From positions 1-64,000 of the forward strand of contig JBEBJI010000008.1 in assembly GCA_040079935.1 (NCBI GenBank): DNA of 64,000 nt, in the 5' to 3' direction. Shown here one piece after another: positions 7,559 through 16,208 of the stretch. Position 1 is the first letter of the stretch. Every line of letters begins with the position of its first letter. The notes under the pieces are model-generated. The model was not told where the DNA came from. It was given only the letters and a program-made list of their open reading frames with translations, and ran no database searches. Origin of the DNA: Methylotenera_A sp040079935. GTDB taxonomy: Bacteria > Pseudomonadota > Gammaproteobacteria > Burkholderiales > Methylophilaceae. A program made the translations under genes and the position numbers.

Positions 7559-8644
7559 CTAAACATTGAACCTAAAGTGCATCACATCGCCATCTTGCAC
7601 AATGTATTCTTTGCCTTCTAGGCGCATTTTGCCAGCCTCTTTGCTGCCTTGCTCGCCTTTGTTTTTAACGTATTCGTCGTATTGAATCACTTCTGCGCGA
7701 ATAAAGCCTTTTTCAAAGTCGGTGTGGATAACGCCAGCGGCTTGTGGTGCGGTGGCGCCTTTTTTCACTGTCCAAGCGCGTACTTCTTGCACGCCAGCGG
7801 TAAAGTAGGTTTGCAAACCAAGTAAATCGTAAGCGGCGCGGATGACGCGGTTTAAGCCAGGTTCTTCTTGGCCAAGTTCACTTAAAAACAATAATTTGTC
7901 TTCATCGTCCAGCTCGGAAATTTCGCCTTCGATTTTGGCACAAATGCACACCACGGGTGAGTTTTCGGCTTTGCCCAGCGCGACAACTTTGTCTAAAAAT
8001 GGATTATTTTCAAAACCTTTTTCATCCACATTGGCCAAGTACATCACAGGTTTTACAGTAATTAAGCACAGTGGTTTTAGCAGTTGCAATTGCTCTGCAT
8101 CCAAGCCCAGCGTGCGCACAGCTTTGGCTTCGTTTAAGCACGGCAACACTTTATCCAACACCGCCATCAACGCAATCGCGTCTTTATCGCCACTTTTGGC
8201 TTTTTTTCCTTCACGCTGCATGGTTTTTTCTACCGTTTCCATGTCGGCTAATGCTAATTCAGTATTAATCACCTCAATATCCGAAAGTGGATCAATTTTA
8301 TTCGCCACGTGAATCACATTGCTGTCTTCAAAACAGCGCACCACATGCGCAATAGCGTCTGTCTCGCGGATGTTCGCAAGAAACTTGTTGCCTAGCCCTT
8401 CGCCTTTAGATGCGCCAGCCACAAGGCCTGCAATATCGACAAATTCGACAATGGCAGGCTGCACTTTTTGCGGCTTGACGATATCGATGAGCGGCTGCAT
8501 GCGCGGGTCGGGCACTTCTACAATGCCAACGTTGGGCTCGATGGTGCAGAACGGATAATTCTCCGCCGCAATACCTGCCTTGGTAATGGCGTTAAATAAT
8601 GTACTTTTACCTACGTTTGGTAGGCCGACTATTCCACATTGCAT
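7559..8644 (-). CDS. ychF: Ribosome-associated ATPase/GTPase YchF
   Basis: Obg-family P-loop protein of 361 residues that binds ATP and the ribosome and is linked to stress adaptation. Visible motifs: G1 GLPNVGKST (about 8-16), NYPFCTIEPN switch, G3 DIAGLVAGAS, and a C-terminal TGS domain ending in YIVQDGDVMHFRFNV. I chose the ATG at 8644 because AAAGGA lies seven bases upstream and the protein then begins MQCGIVG, the family norm; an ATG six codons earlier lacks this. It is next to pth, the common proteobacterial neighbour. Confidence 0.97.
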   Translation of the reverse strand: MQCGIVGLPNVGKSTLFNAITKAGIAAENYPFCTIEPNVGIVEVPDPRMQPLIDIVKPQKVQPAIVEFVDIAGLVAGASKGEGLGNKFLANIRETDAIAHVVRCFEDSNVIHVANKIDPLSDIEVINTELALADMETVEKTMQREGKKAKSGDKDAIALMAVLDKVLPCLNEAKAVRTLGLDAEQLQLLKPLCLITVKPVMYLANVDEKGFENNPFLDKVVALGKAENSPVVCICAKIEGEISELDDEDKLLFLSELGQEEPGLNRVIRAAYDLLGLQTYFTAGVQEVRAWTVKKGATAPQAAGVIHTDFEKGFIRAEVIQYDEYVKNKGEQGSKEAGKMRLEGKEYIVQDGDVMHFRFNV

Positions 8645-8657
8645 ATTTTTTCCTTTT

Positions 8658-8738
8658 GTCATTCCGACGGAAGTCGGAATCTAGCGTCTTTTTTGACGAC
8701 TTTAAAGCCACTGGATTCCGTGTCAAGCACGGAATGAC
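8658..8738. repeat. Double-hairpin repeat with GTCATTCC/GGAATGAC ends
   Basis: GTCATTCCGAC-ggaa-GTCGGAAT forms one hairpin and ATTCCGTG-tcaa-GCACGGAATGAC another; the outer ends GTCATTCC and GGAATGAC are also complementary, so the whole 81 bp can fold as one element. Elements with these ends are dispersed in many proteobacterial genomes. It fills the ychF-pth gap and begins 14 bases from the ychF start. Confidence 0.7.
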
Positions 8739-8755
8739 GACATTTTTTAAGTTAA

Positions 8756-9322
8756 TTACTTTGTGTGTAGCTTTTGCATTGCGCTTTCAAATTCACCTTT
8801 AAGTAGTAAATCGACCACGCTGCAGGCCGCATGGATATTGGCTTCCAGAGCATCTTTTTCTACTTTTGTAGGCGCTTTTAGTACGTAATTAATCACTTCG
8901 TTTCTATCGCCTGGGTGATCTATGCCCAAGCGTAGCCGCCAATAATCCGCCGTGCCCAGCGCGGCGTGAATATCTTTTAAACCATTGTGGCCGCCGTGGC
9001 CGCCACCAAATTTTAGCTTGGCGGTGCCTGCAGGCAAATCGAGCTCATCGTGAACGACCAAAATTTCCGCAGGCAAAATTTTGTAATAATTAGCCAGCGC
9101 CGCCACCGCTTTGCCGCTGTTGTTCATAAAAGTGTTGGGTTTTAGCAGCCATGTGTCGGCATCTAATTTGCCAACAAATCCAAACATTTTTGCGTCTAAA
9201 TTAAGCTTGCAGTTTACTTGTGCGGCAAGCGCATCGATAAACCAAAAGCCCGCGTTATGTCGCGTGGCTTCGTATTTATCGCCAGGATTGCCGAGACCAA
9301 CAAATAGTTTAATGCCGCTCAT
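8756..9322 (-). CDS. pth: Peptidyl-tRNA hydrolase
   Basis: 188-residue esterase that releases tRNA from stalled peptidyl-tRNA. Motifs: GLGNPGDKYEATRHNAGF with the catalytic His (about H20), the LLKPNTFMNNSG segment, VVHDELDLP with the catalytic Asp, and KFGGGHGGHNGLKD. Length is normal. The coding region for the variable C-terminal helix (LEANIHAAC) matches the 38-bp dispersed element over about 35 bases, yet the length of this segment agrees with other Pth proteins. A terminator separates it from rplY upstream. Confidence 0.97.
   Translation of the reverse strand: MSGIKLFVGLGNPGDKYEATRHNAGFWFIDALAAQVNCKLNLDAKMFGFVGKLDADTWLLKPNTFMNNSGKAVAALANYYKILPAEILVVHDELDLPAGTAKLKFGGGHGGHNGLKDIHAALGTADYWRLRLGIDHPGDRNEVINYVLKAPTKVEKDALEANIHAACSVVDLLLKGEFESAMQKLHTK
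8817..8853 (-). repeat. 38-bp dispersed element, copy inside pth
   Basis: On the minus strand the sequence runs ATGCTCTGG, then AAGCCAATATCCATGCGG, then CCTGCAGCGT. It contains the exact core CAATATCCATG and complementary CTCTGG/CTGCAG-like ends. Read in the pth frame it encodes LEANIHAAC. Confidence 0.7.
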
Positions 9323-9333
9323 ATAGGGTAGTA

Positions 9334-9370
9334 TAAATAAAAACGCGCACTTAAGTTATTAAGCGCGCGT
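9334..9370 (-). terminator. Terminator after rplY
   Basis: On the minus strand ACGCGCGCTTAA pairs with TTAAGTGCGCGT (12 bp, one G-U pair, 4-base loop), followed by TTTTTATTTAT. It lies 18 bases past the rplY stop. Confidence 0.8.
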
Positions 9371-9387
9371 TAATATTTGCTACGTAA

Positions 9388-10035
9388 TTACTCAGCTGCT
9401 TTATCTTCAGCTGCTGCTGGTGCTGCTGGTGTCTCAGTAGCTTCTTCAGCATCGTCAGAAACACCACCGCGCGTTTTAGCAATGGCAGCAATTGCCGCAT
9501 CGTTACCGTGCGCAAGTGCTACAAATTCCACGCCTTTTGGCAGTGTTACTTGCGATAAATGCACAGAATCGCCAAGCTCTAAGCTGGCCAAATCTACTTC
9601 AAGAAACTCTGGCAAGTCTTTCGGCAAGCAGCTAACTTCGGCTTCAGTCATAATGTGCGCCACAATACCGCCGCCAACTTTAACACCAGGTGCTGTATCT
9701 TCGTTTAAGAAGTGGAAAGGTACTTTAACGTGGATTTTCTCGTTAGCAGAAACGCGTTGAAAATCAATATGTTGAATAGTGTTGCGCACTGGGTGCATTT
9801 GAAAGTCGCGCAACAACACATCTTCTTTTTTGCCATCTAAATTTAATGACAAAATAGACGCGTGAAACGCTTCATGACGGAATTGTAAAAACAATTCTTT
9901 ATGGTTCACTTCTAAGTTTACGGCTGCTTTACCTGCCCCATAAACCACACCTGGCACACTGCCAGCGCGACGTGCACGGCGGCTCGCACCCGTACCTTTA
10001 ACGTCACGTTTGACTGCATTAATTTCAATACTCAT
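9388..10035 (-). CDS. rplY: 50S ribosomal protein L25 (long, CTC-type)
   Basis: 215-residue L25 of the long general-stress (TL5/CTC) type; it binds 5S rRNA in the large subunit. The N-terminal L25 domain (about 5-90, RxRRAGSVPGVVYG) is followed by the C-terminal beta domain and an Ala/Glu-rich tail. I chose the ATG at 10035, preceded by AGGAG, over an upstream in-frame ATG. It lies between prs and pth as in many betaproteobacteria, with terminators on both sides. Confidence 0.96.
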   Translation of the reverse strand: MSIEINAVKRDVKGTGASRRARRAGSVPGVVYGAGKAAVNLEVNHKELFLQFRHEAFHASILSLNLDGKKEDVLLRDFQMHPVRNTIQHIDFQRVSANEKIHVKVPFHFLNEDTAPGVKVGGGIVAHIMTEAEVSCLPKDLPEFLEVDLASLELGDSVHLSQVTLPKGVEFVALAHGNDAAIAAIAKTRGGVSDDAEEATETPAAPAAAEDKAAE

Positions 10036-10084
10036 TTTGTTGCTCCTAATGTTGCTGCATTCGTTCAATCACAGCACTTACTAC

Positions 10085-10114
10085 AAAAAACTGCATGCCG
10101 CGACCAGCATGCAG
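10085..10114 (-). terminator. Terminator after prs
   Basis: On the minus strand CTGCATGC and GCATGCAG form an 8-bp stem with an 8-base loop followed by TTTTTTG, 9 bases after the prs stop. It limits read-through into rplY. Confidence 0.85.
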
Positions 10115-10122
10115 ACTAAAAA

Positions 10123-11073
10123 CTAATCTAAAAATAGTGAGGAAACAGATTCCTCTTGGCTAATACGTTTAATTGTTTCTGCCAACAAATGCGACGCACT
10201 TAATTGGCGAATTTTTTTGCAACTGGCCGAAGCCGCGCTCAGTCGAATCGTGTTGGTAACCACCAATTCATCCAGTGCCGAATTTGCAATGCGCTCTGCC
10301 GCATTGCCCGATAATATGGGGTGCGTGGCGTAGGCTAATACTTTTTTCGCGCCTTGTACTTTCAAAGCTGCTGCCGCTTCGCATAGCGTATTCGCGGTGT
10401 CCACCATGTCATCCACAATCACGCAGGTGCGTCCAGCCACTTCACCAATAATGTTCATCACTTTGGCTTCGTTCGGTTTCGGGCGGCGTTTGTCGATAAT
10501 CGCTAAATCCGCACCTAGCACTTTAGCAGCCGCGCGCGCGCGCACTACGCCGCCAACGTCGGGCGAAACTACCACTAAATCTTCATAATTTCGCTCGAGT
10601 AAATCGTCCAGCAAAATCGGAGTGGCGTAAATATTATCCACTGGAATATCAAAAAAGCCTTGAATCTGATCCGAATGCAAATCCATCGTCAACAAACGGT
10701 TTACTCCCACGCTGGTGAGCATATTGGCGACCACTTTTGCCGTAATCGCTACGCGGGCGCTGCGCGGGCGGCGATCTTGCCGCGAATAACCTAAATAAGG
10801 GATTGCAGCAGTGATGCGGCCTGCAGACGAGCGGCGCAACGCATCGACCATCACCATGACTTCCATCAAGCTATCATTGGTCGGATAGCTGGTCGATTGC
10901 AACACAAAGCAATCGCGACCGCGCACGTTTTCCAGCAACTCCAGCATGATTTCGCCATCGCTAAAGCGGCCAACATCGGCGCGACCAAGCTCAATACCCA
11001 AGTGCTTCGCGACCTGCTGTGCGAGCTCTGGGTTGGCATTGCCTGTAAACACCATCATGTTGCTTTTACTCAA
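10123..11073 (-). CDS. prs: Ribose-phosphate pyrophosphokinase
   Basis: 316-residue class I PRPP synthetase making PRPP from ribose 5-phosphate and ATP for nucleotide, His and Trp synthesis. Motifs: N-terminal FTGNANPELAQ, the flexible SRQDRRPRSARV ATP loop, the metal-binding MDLHSDQIQGFFDIP, and the PRPP loop VIVDDMVDTANT. Full length for the family. tRNA-Gln and ispE lie upstream on the same strand. Confidence 0.98.
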   Translation of the reverse strand: MSKSNMMVFTGNANPELAQQVAKHLGIELGRADVGRFSDGEIMLELLENVRGRDCFVLQSTSYPTNDSLMEVMVMVDALRRSSAGRITAAIPYLGYSRQDRRPRSARVAITAKVVANMLTSVGVNRLLTMDLHSDQIQGFFDIPVDNIYATPILLDDLLERNYEDLVVVSPDVGGVVRARAAAKVLGADLAIIDKRRPKPNEAKVMNIIGEVAGRTCVIVDDMVDTANTLCEAAAALKVQGAKKVLAYATHPILSGNAAERIANSALDELVVTNTIRLSAASASCKKIRQLSASHLLAETIKRISQEESVSSLFLD

Positions 11074-11095
11074 AGCGATGACCCTCTAATATGGT

Positions 11096-11150
11096 TAAAA
11101 AATTAAAGCGCGTAAATCCTTGGGTTAATATTCCCGCATCTACACGCTTT
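11096..11150 (-). terminator. Probable terminator of tRNA-Gln
   Basis: On the minus strand AAAGCGTGTA pairs with TACGCGCTTT (10 bp, one G-U pair) across a 26-base loop, followed by AATTTTTTAA. It lies between tRNA-Gln and prs. Confidence 0.5.
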
Positions 11151-11167
11151 TTACTTTTATAAAAAAC

Positions 11168-11244
11168 TGGCTGAGGAGGAAGGACTCGAACCTTCGGATG
11201 CTGGGATCAAAACCCAGTGCCTTAACCAACTTGGCGACTCCCCA
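11168..11244 (-). tRNA. tRNA-Gln (TTG)
   Basis: 77 nt with encoded CCA. Acceptor TGGGGAG/CTCCTCA, anticodon stem CTGGG/CCCAG around TTTTGAT, anticodon TTG, T-arm GAAGG/CCTTC. It sits between ispE and prs, a conserved proteobacterial arrangement. Confidence 0.95.
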
Positions 11245-11259
11245 ATAAAACTTTTTGCG

Positions 11260-12129
11260 TTAATCCACCAAATCAAAATGAGGATGTTTAACTAAACTTT
11301 TTGCTACAAAACCTGTGCAATTTGCAGGTTTTTGCGCCAAAATTTCATCCGCTTTTTGCTTTGAATTAACTGCTACAAACACAGATGCACCCGAGCCGCT
11401 CATTCGCGCTTCGCCAAATTGACTAAGCCATTTTAAGGTGGTTGCAACTGCTGGAAATTCTTCACATACTACTTTTTCAAGATCGTTTTTAAAATTACTT
11501 AAATACGCACCGCTTGAAAAGTCCGCTATTTTCAATGGTTTCGTGTCTTTTGTCAATCTGGAATTGGCAAATATTTGTGCGGTTGAGACATGAATTGGCG
11601 GCGTTAACACGACATAATAGGTAGGCTCTAGCGCAATTGCGGTCAGTTGCTCGCCAATGCCTTCTGCCCAAGCATTTTGGCCAAAAACAAATATCGGCAC
11701 ATCGGCGCCTAGCTTCACGCCAACCTGCATCAGCTCGGCGCGGCTTAAATTTAGTTGCCACAAATGGTTTAGTGCTAGTAGCATCGTTGCTGCATCCGAA
11801 CTGCCGCCGCCCAAACCGCCACCCATGGGGATGCGCTTTTCAATCGCATACTCAACACCCAATTTGCAGCCTGTTTTTTTCTGTAAAGTACTAGCCGCTA
11901 AGCCGCATAAACATTGGCTTGCAGGCACACCATTTATTTCATTTATGCGTTTAATTCCACCGTTTTTTGTGGGTTTTATTTGCAGTGTGTCGTAAAAATC
12001 CAGCAGTTGGAACACACTTTGCAGCGTGTGATAACCATCAGCGCGCTGACCAGTAATATGCAAAAATAAGTTGATTTTTGCAGGCGCTAAAAATGGCTGA
12101 AAATCTGGAAAAGTTTGAAAATCTTGCAT
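11260..12129 (-). CDS. ispE: 4-diphosphocytidyl-2-C-methyl-D-erythritol kinase
   Basis: 289-residue GHMP kinase of the MEP isoprenoid pathway. It shows APAKINLFLHITGQRADGYH at the N-terminus, the ATP loop PMGGGLGGGSSDAATML, and GHMP motif 3 near ARMSGSGASVF. Length is normal. The stretch coding for VPASQCLCG has a degenerate copy of the dispersed element in a part of IspE that varies between species. Confidence 0.97.
   Translation of the reverse strand: MQDFQTFPDFQPFLAPAKINLFLHITGQRADGYHTLQSVFQLLDFYDTLQIKPTKNGGIKRINEINGVPASQCLCGLAASTLQKKTGCKLGVEYAIEKRIPMGGGLGGGSSDAATMLLALNHLWQLNLSRAELMQVGVKLGADVPIFVFGQNAWAEGIGEQLTAIALEPTYYVVLTPPIHVSTAQIFANSRLTKDTKPLKIADFSSGAYLSNFKNDLEKVVCEEFPAVATTLKWLSQFGEARMSGSGASVFVAVNSKQKADEILAQKPANCTGFVAKSLVKHPHFDLVD
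11901..11927 (-). repeat. Degenerate copy of the dispersed element inside ispE
   Basis: On the minus strand CCTGCAAGCCAATGTTTATGCGG differs from the consensus CCTGCAAGCC-AATATCCATGCGG at three positions. It could be a decayed copy or, less likely, chance. Confidence 0.4.
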
Positions 12130-12178
12130 GCGAGTATTTTAGCGCATGTTAATACTAGACTAGTGGTGGAGTTTAAAT

Positions 12179-13435
12179 TTATTCTACAACTACGCGCCCA
12201 TTCAACGCCTGCACAGGGCGATTATTGTTGTGGTGCACCGCTTTTTCGAACTCTTCAATCTGCTCTTTGGTGGTGGTCATCGGTGTTTTCATAAGTATCC
12301 AGCGCACGCCTTCAGAGCAAGGCGGCGTGGTGAGCGAGCCGCTAAATCGATAATATGCACGATTTTCAGGCATCATTTCAGATGGCGTTACTCTGGTTTT
12401 GAGCGCAACGGGCTTACCTTCTTTATCTGACATTTGCGACCACAATTTTGTTAAGCCAGTGTTGGCTTTTCCTTCCTTAAACATTACGCCAATCACAGTC
12501 AAGTTGCCTTTGGCATCGGCATGCACAAAGTGTGCCTCTAGCGGGAAGGATTTTCCGTTAATTGTATTTTCACTCGGCGCATGAAAATGCACTTGTTTCA
12601 TCTGATACGGCGCGCTATCCAGCACAAGCATGTTGCCCGTTTTAAAGTTAACCTGCACCGTGTGACCGTTGTTAAAAATTTCTTTTGCAGGGAATTTCTG
12701 AATGCCGCGAATCGGCTTCAATGAAGCCCGCATCGTGTCTTCAATATTAATTGGCGATTGGTTGCGACCAATATCGCAAGTGGCAAATTCTGGGCTAAGT
12801 TTACCCCAGTTTTCTGGACCAGCTTTACCTTCATATTCCCAATGCGGCTTGTGCGCATTCGCTTTGGCGTGTTTGGATTTGTCGTCTTTAGTTTTTGCTG
12901 CCTCTGCCTTAACTTCAGGAACTTTGACCGCTGGCTCTGCAGGTGTTTCTGCTTCAGGTTCAGGTTTGGCATCTGTCTTGCTGGCAGCTTCAATTGGCGC
13001 ACTTGGTTTTGCTGGCTTATCGGGTACAGCGGCTACTGGTTTGTCAGCGCGACAAACATGGCGCATCGCAATATCTACATCCGATTCTGGTACAGGCTCA
13101 ATAAACTCAGCGCTTTTAGGGTCAATGCCAGCCGAATACACCAGATCTTTATCTAAATATTGAAACACCTGCGAAGTGGCAGATTTTTGTGCAGTGCAAT
13201 CAAAAAACCACAGCGCTTTTGCTAAATTATATTCTTTGCCCAGAGATTCTAGGTTTTTTTGCGGTGTTTTGTATTCGATTTTCACCCAAGCTTTTTTCAG
13301 CAAATCTTGTTGTAACACCGATTGCTTATCCAACAATAGTTTAGACGTGCTGTTTTCGCTCAACTTTACCCAAGTAAGCGCATGGCTATTGCCGCAGAAG
13401 GCAAAAAACAATACTAAAAATATAATTTTCTTCAT
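12179..13435 (-). CDS. Periplasmic alpha-carbonic anhydrase with extra N-terminal domain
   Basis: 418 residues. A signal peptide (1-19) precedes a domain of about 110 residues (LTWVKLSENST ... HVC) resembling the surface-adhesin-E-like domain of proteobacterial exported proteins. A charged Pro/Ala/Lys/Glu linker follows (about 131-196), then a complete alpha-type carbonic anhydrase (HWEYEG to the end). The zinc ligands are H283 and H285 in QVHFHAPSEN and H302 in EAHFVH; SLTTPPCSEGV is also present. It should interconvert CO2 and bicarbonate in the periplasm. The two-domain layout is unusual. Start chosen at the ATG of the signal peptide. A dispersed-element copy lies upstream. Confidence 0.92.
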   Translation of the reverse strand: MKKIIFLVLFFAFCGNSHALTWVKLSENSTSKLLLDKQSVLQQDLLKKAWVKIEYKTPQKNLESLGKEYNLAKALWFFDCTAQKSATSQVFQYLDKDLVYSAGIDPKSAEFIEPVPESDVDIAMRHVCRADKPVAAVPDKPAKPSAPIEAASKTDAKPEPEAETPAEPAVKVPEVKAEAAKTKDDKSKHAKANAHKPHWEYEGKAGPENWGKLSPEFATCDIGRNQSPINIEDTMRASLKPIRGIQKFPAKEIFNNGHTVQVNFKTGNMLVLDSAPYQMKQVHFHAPSENTINGKSFPLEAHFVHADAKGNLTVIGVMFKEGKANTGLTKLWSQMSDKEGKPVALKTRVTPSEMMPENRAYYRFSGSLTTPPCSEGVRWILMKTPMTTTKEQIEEFEKAVHHNNNRPVQALNGRVVVE

Positions 13436-13559
13436 ACGCACAATTATGCGCAAAGATGCGAGGTTTTTATTGCGCGAGCAATGATGGATTTAGGCGCTAA
13501 TTCTTAGGTTTGCAAAGTAAGTATTTCAAATAAATTACTTATGTTTTATTTAAAATAAC

Positions 13560-13597
13560 ATGCCCTGGGAGGCAATATCCATGCGGGTTGCAGGGCA
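13560..13597 (+). repeat. 38-bp dispersed element, intergenic copy
   Basis: ATGCCCTGGGAGGC, core CAATATCCATG (13573-13583), GCGGGTTGCAGGGCA. CCCTG and CAGGG ends pair. Lies between the carbonic anhydrase gene and lolB. Confidence 0.85.
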
Positions 13598-13649
13598 GGT
13601 ATTTTTAAGTGTTATTTAAAATTATTGTTTTAAATTAAACATGAATACA

Positions 13650-14261
13650 TTATTGATTTGTAACGCCAACCCATTTTTCGATTAGCAGTTTTAAGTTCAC
13701 TTTTTCGCTCTTCAGTACAGTTTTACCTGGCAAAAACACACCATTGTTGTCGGCGTAATTGTCAAAGCTAATATCCCAGCCGTCTTGTTTTAGCGTGAGT
13801 AATCGTCCCTGCTCATCCCAGCTGGAAGCCTCTATTTTGCTGGCGGTTGGGCGACCGATCGCCCAGTCGTTTAGACCGTTAAGCGGAAGTCGCCAGCCTA
13901 AAGTCGTCTCAGTTAAACTTTCCGCATCGTTGGCTTTTATGGTATGACCATCTTGTGAGGTGAGCGTGACGCCGCTGGCATTTTTTGCGATATTGGCGAC
14001 TTTGCCACCGACGGGTGAAAATATGTCGATATTGTCGCTGCTTGTTTGATGTTGCCACTCTATTCCGCCCGAAAATCCGCGCGGATTGGTGACTACGCCT
14101 AATCTGCCTTTCAGCGAAAACGCTTTAATATTAGCAAGTGTACCAAGATGTTGCTGGTTGATATTGGAGTTTGTTGGCGGCGATGTTGGCGGCATAATTG
14201 TGGCGCAACCGCTCACCAGCAATATTGTCGTTGCTAATAGTAAATTTTTGTTAAAAATCAA
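13650..14261 (-). CDS. lolB: Outer-membrane lipoprotein LolB
   Basis: 203-residue lipoprotein that receives lipoproteins from LolA and inserts them in the outer membrane. The signal peptide ends in the lipobox LLVSGC (Cys about 19). The mature part has the LolB pattern FSLKGRLGVVTNPRGFSGGIEWQH and a late LGWRLPLNGLNDW. Located between a TPR protein gene and, further on, ispE: the TPR-lolB-ispE order is typical of betaproteobacteria. Confidence 0.93.
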   Translation of the reverse strand: MIFNKNLLLATTILLVSGCATIMPPTSPPTNSNINQQHLGTLANIKAFSLKGRLGVVTNPRGFSGGIEWQHQTSSDNIDIFSPVGGKVANIAKNASGVTLTSQDGHTIKANDAESLTETTLGWRLPLNGLNDWAIGRPTASKIEASSWDEQGRLLTLKQDGWDISFDNYADNNGVFLPGKTVLKSEKVNLKLLIEKWVGVTNQ

Positions 14262-14285
14262 GTTAAATCAAGTTAAATCAATGAA

Positions 14286-15968
14286 TTAAGAATTAAACTT
14301 TTTGGATGTTGCGACCAACACATCGTTCTCTGGAAAGTCTTTTAACGCACCAGCCCAGATTTTTTTCGCCTCTTCTTGCAAACCTTGTTTCCACAACACT
14401 TCGCCCAAATGCGCCGCAATTTCAGGGTCTGCCTGAATTTCATAAGCTTTACGCAAATTCTCAGCGGCCAGCGCCAAATTGCCTAATCGATAGTGCACCC
14501 AGCCCAAACTATCTAGCATGTAATGGTCGCCAGGTTGCAATTTTAAAGCGGTTTCAATGAGTGTTTTAGCTTCGTTAAGCTTAATGCTGCGGTCTGCGAA
14601 CGAGTACCCAAGCGCATTGTAGGCCGATGCAAAATCGGGCTTCATTTTAATCACTTTGCGTAACTCGGATTCCATCAAATCCAACTTGCCAATACGCTCT
14701 GCCGCCATGGCGTAATCGTAGATCAGCTCGGCAGAATCTGGCCAATTTTTGACAGCTTTATCAATTAAATCGAACGATTCTTGCGTGCGTTTGGCTTGCG
14801 CCAACATGCTGGCCTCAGTTTGAATCACCAAAATTTGTTGTTCGGGCAATAAGTCATCCACCTCGTCCAGCATTTTGATGGCCGCATCAACATTTTGGGT
14901 GCGTGCAATGACGTTGGCGGCAGCAAAACGACCTTCTAAATAGCGCTCGCCGGGTGAGATTTTGTCGTACCATTCCAGCGCTTTTGCATCCAATTTTTGA
15001 CGTTCTGCGCTTCGGCCTAAATAGCCATAAAGTTGATCTGGATCTTTAAATCCTGAGCTGATGGATTGCTGGAAATATTTATCGGCCATTAAATAATCAT
15101 TAGATTCCAATGACAGCAAACCAACAACGGCGCTGATTTCAGGGCTGCCGTTGGCAGACTCCACCAGCTTTACAAACTCAGGCTTGGCTTCGGCATGGCG
15201 TTTTTGGTTGACCAATAGTTTGGCATAAGCCATGCGGACATCGTTGGCTTTGGGATATTTCTTTAAAAAATCTTGATAGAAACCAATTGCTTTTTCTGGT
15301 GACTCTTTTTGCAGCACTTGACCTTGCATTTGCGCGCTGACTTCCCAGCCTGGGCGCAATTTATCGGCAGCGGTCAGCTCTTTTTTGGTGATTTCAGGCA
15401 TATCTGCAAACCAAGCGGCTTGGGCTACCGCAAAATGCGCTTCAGGTAATTTAGGGTAAGGCGCGGCGAATTCGCTTATCGCAGTCAGCACTTCATTTTT
15501 ATCTTTTTGGTTGGCGAGCAAACTATTTAGATACAAAAAGCCGTTGGCGCGCGTTTCTTCTTTAGCCAACAATTTTTGAATGTGCGGCTTGGCTTGCTTT
15601 AAATTGCCACTTGCAACTAATAATTGGCTAGAGGCTTGTTGCGCCTCCAACGAGTTTGGGTCTAAATCGGCCCACAAAGTTGCTGCTTGCAAGGCCAAAC
15701 CTGGTTGATTGGCAAAAGCGGCGGTGCGTGCAGCGCGCTCGGCTAGGCGCGGGTCTTGCGTTTGTTTAGCTAAATCTAAAAATAGTTGACTGGCCAATGT
15801 GGTTTCGCCACGTTGCCCAGCAATTTCGCCTAGCAGGTATTTGTACACGAACTCAGCGTTGGCGCTGGTAATGGTTGGCGTAACGGTGGTTTCGGCAGAT
15901 GCAGTTAAGCTACTCATTCCAGCAAAGCTAATGAGTAGAGCGGCAGCTAATTTTTTAATTTGAGGCAT
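14286..15968 (-). CDS. Exported tetratricopeptide-repeat protein
   Basis: 560 residues with a cleavable signal peptide (about 1-25, ending ASA) followed by a chain of helical TPR units over the whole length, clearest at 430-530 (ASAYNALGYSFADR, YMLDSLGWVHYRLGNLALAAENLRKAYE). It is predicted to be a periplasmic or outer-membrane-associated scaffold. It precedes lolB by 24 bases on the same strand, so the two are probably cotranscribed, suggesting a role in envelope assembly. The partner is unknown. Confidence 0.88.
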   Translation of the reverse strand: MPQIKKLAAALLISFAGMSSLTASAETTVTPTITSANAEFVYKYLLGEIAGQRGETTLASQLFLDLAKQTQDPRLAERAARTAAFANQPGLALQAATLWADLDPNSLEAQQASSQLLVASGNLKQAKPHIQKLLAKEETRANGFLYLNSLLANQKDKNEVLTAISEFAAPYPKLPEAHFAVAQAAWFADMPEITKKELTAADKLRPGWEVSAQMQGQVLQKESPEKAIGFYQDFLKKYPKANDVRMAYAKLLVNQKRHAEAKPEFVKLVESANGSPEISAVVGLLSLESNDYLMADKYFQQSISSGFKDPDQLYGYLGRSAERQKLDAKALEWYDKISPGERYLEGRFAAANVIARTQNVDAAIKMLDEVDDLLPEQQILVIQTEASMLAQAKRTQESFDLIDKAVKNWPDSAELIYDYAMAAERIGKLDLMESELRKVIKMKPDFASAYNALGYSFADRSIKLNEAKTLIETALKLQPGDHYMLDSLGWVHYRLGNLALAAENLRKAYEIQADPEIAAHLGEVLWKQGLQEEAKKIWAGALKDFPENDVLVATSKKFNS

Positions 15969-16208
15969 TAATATTTATCCGTAATGGCTTGTGTGTAATG
16001 TTTAGTCCGTGACAGTCGACGCAAGTTCATCCATAATTAAGGGTTGGACAGTAATTAACTTTTATATAAGTATGACTATAGCTTTTTGCATGAAACTAAT
16101 CCAGTTTATTGCATTCTATGTCACTGGTTCAACATCAATTGGCAATTTTGTTTCGTACGCGATTGGTTTTGCTAGGCACGCATTACAATTTAGGTAAGCA
16201 TTACAATT

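Noticed and set aside
12702..13163. Frames antisense to the carbonic anhydrase linker
   Set aside because: Ser/Ala/Gly-rich or Phe/Cys-rich shadows of the charged linker; no start signals.
16009..16197. Small plus-strand frame upstream of the ABC transporter genes
   Set aside because: No ribosome-binding site or recognisable product; the region is better read as divergent promoters.
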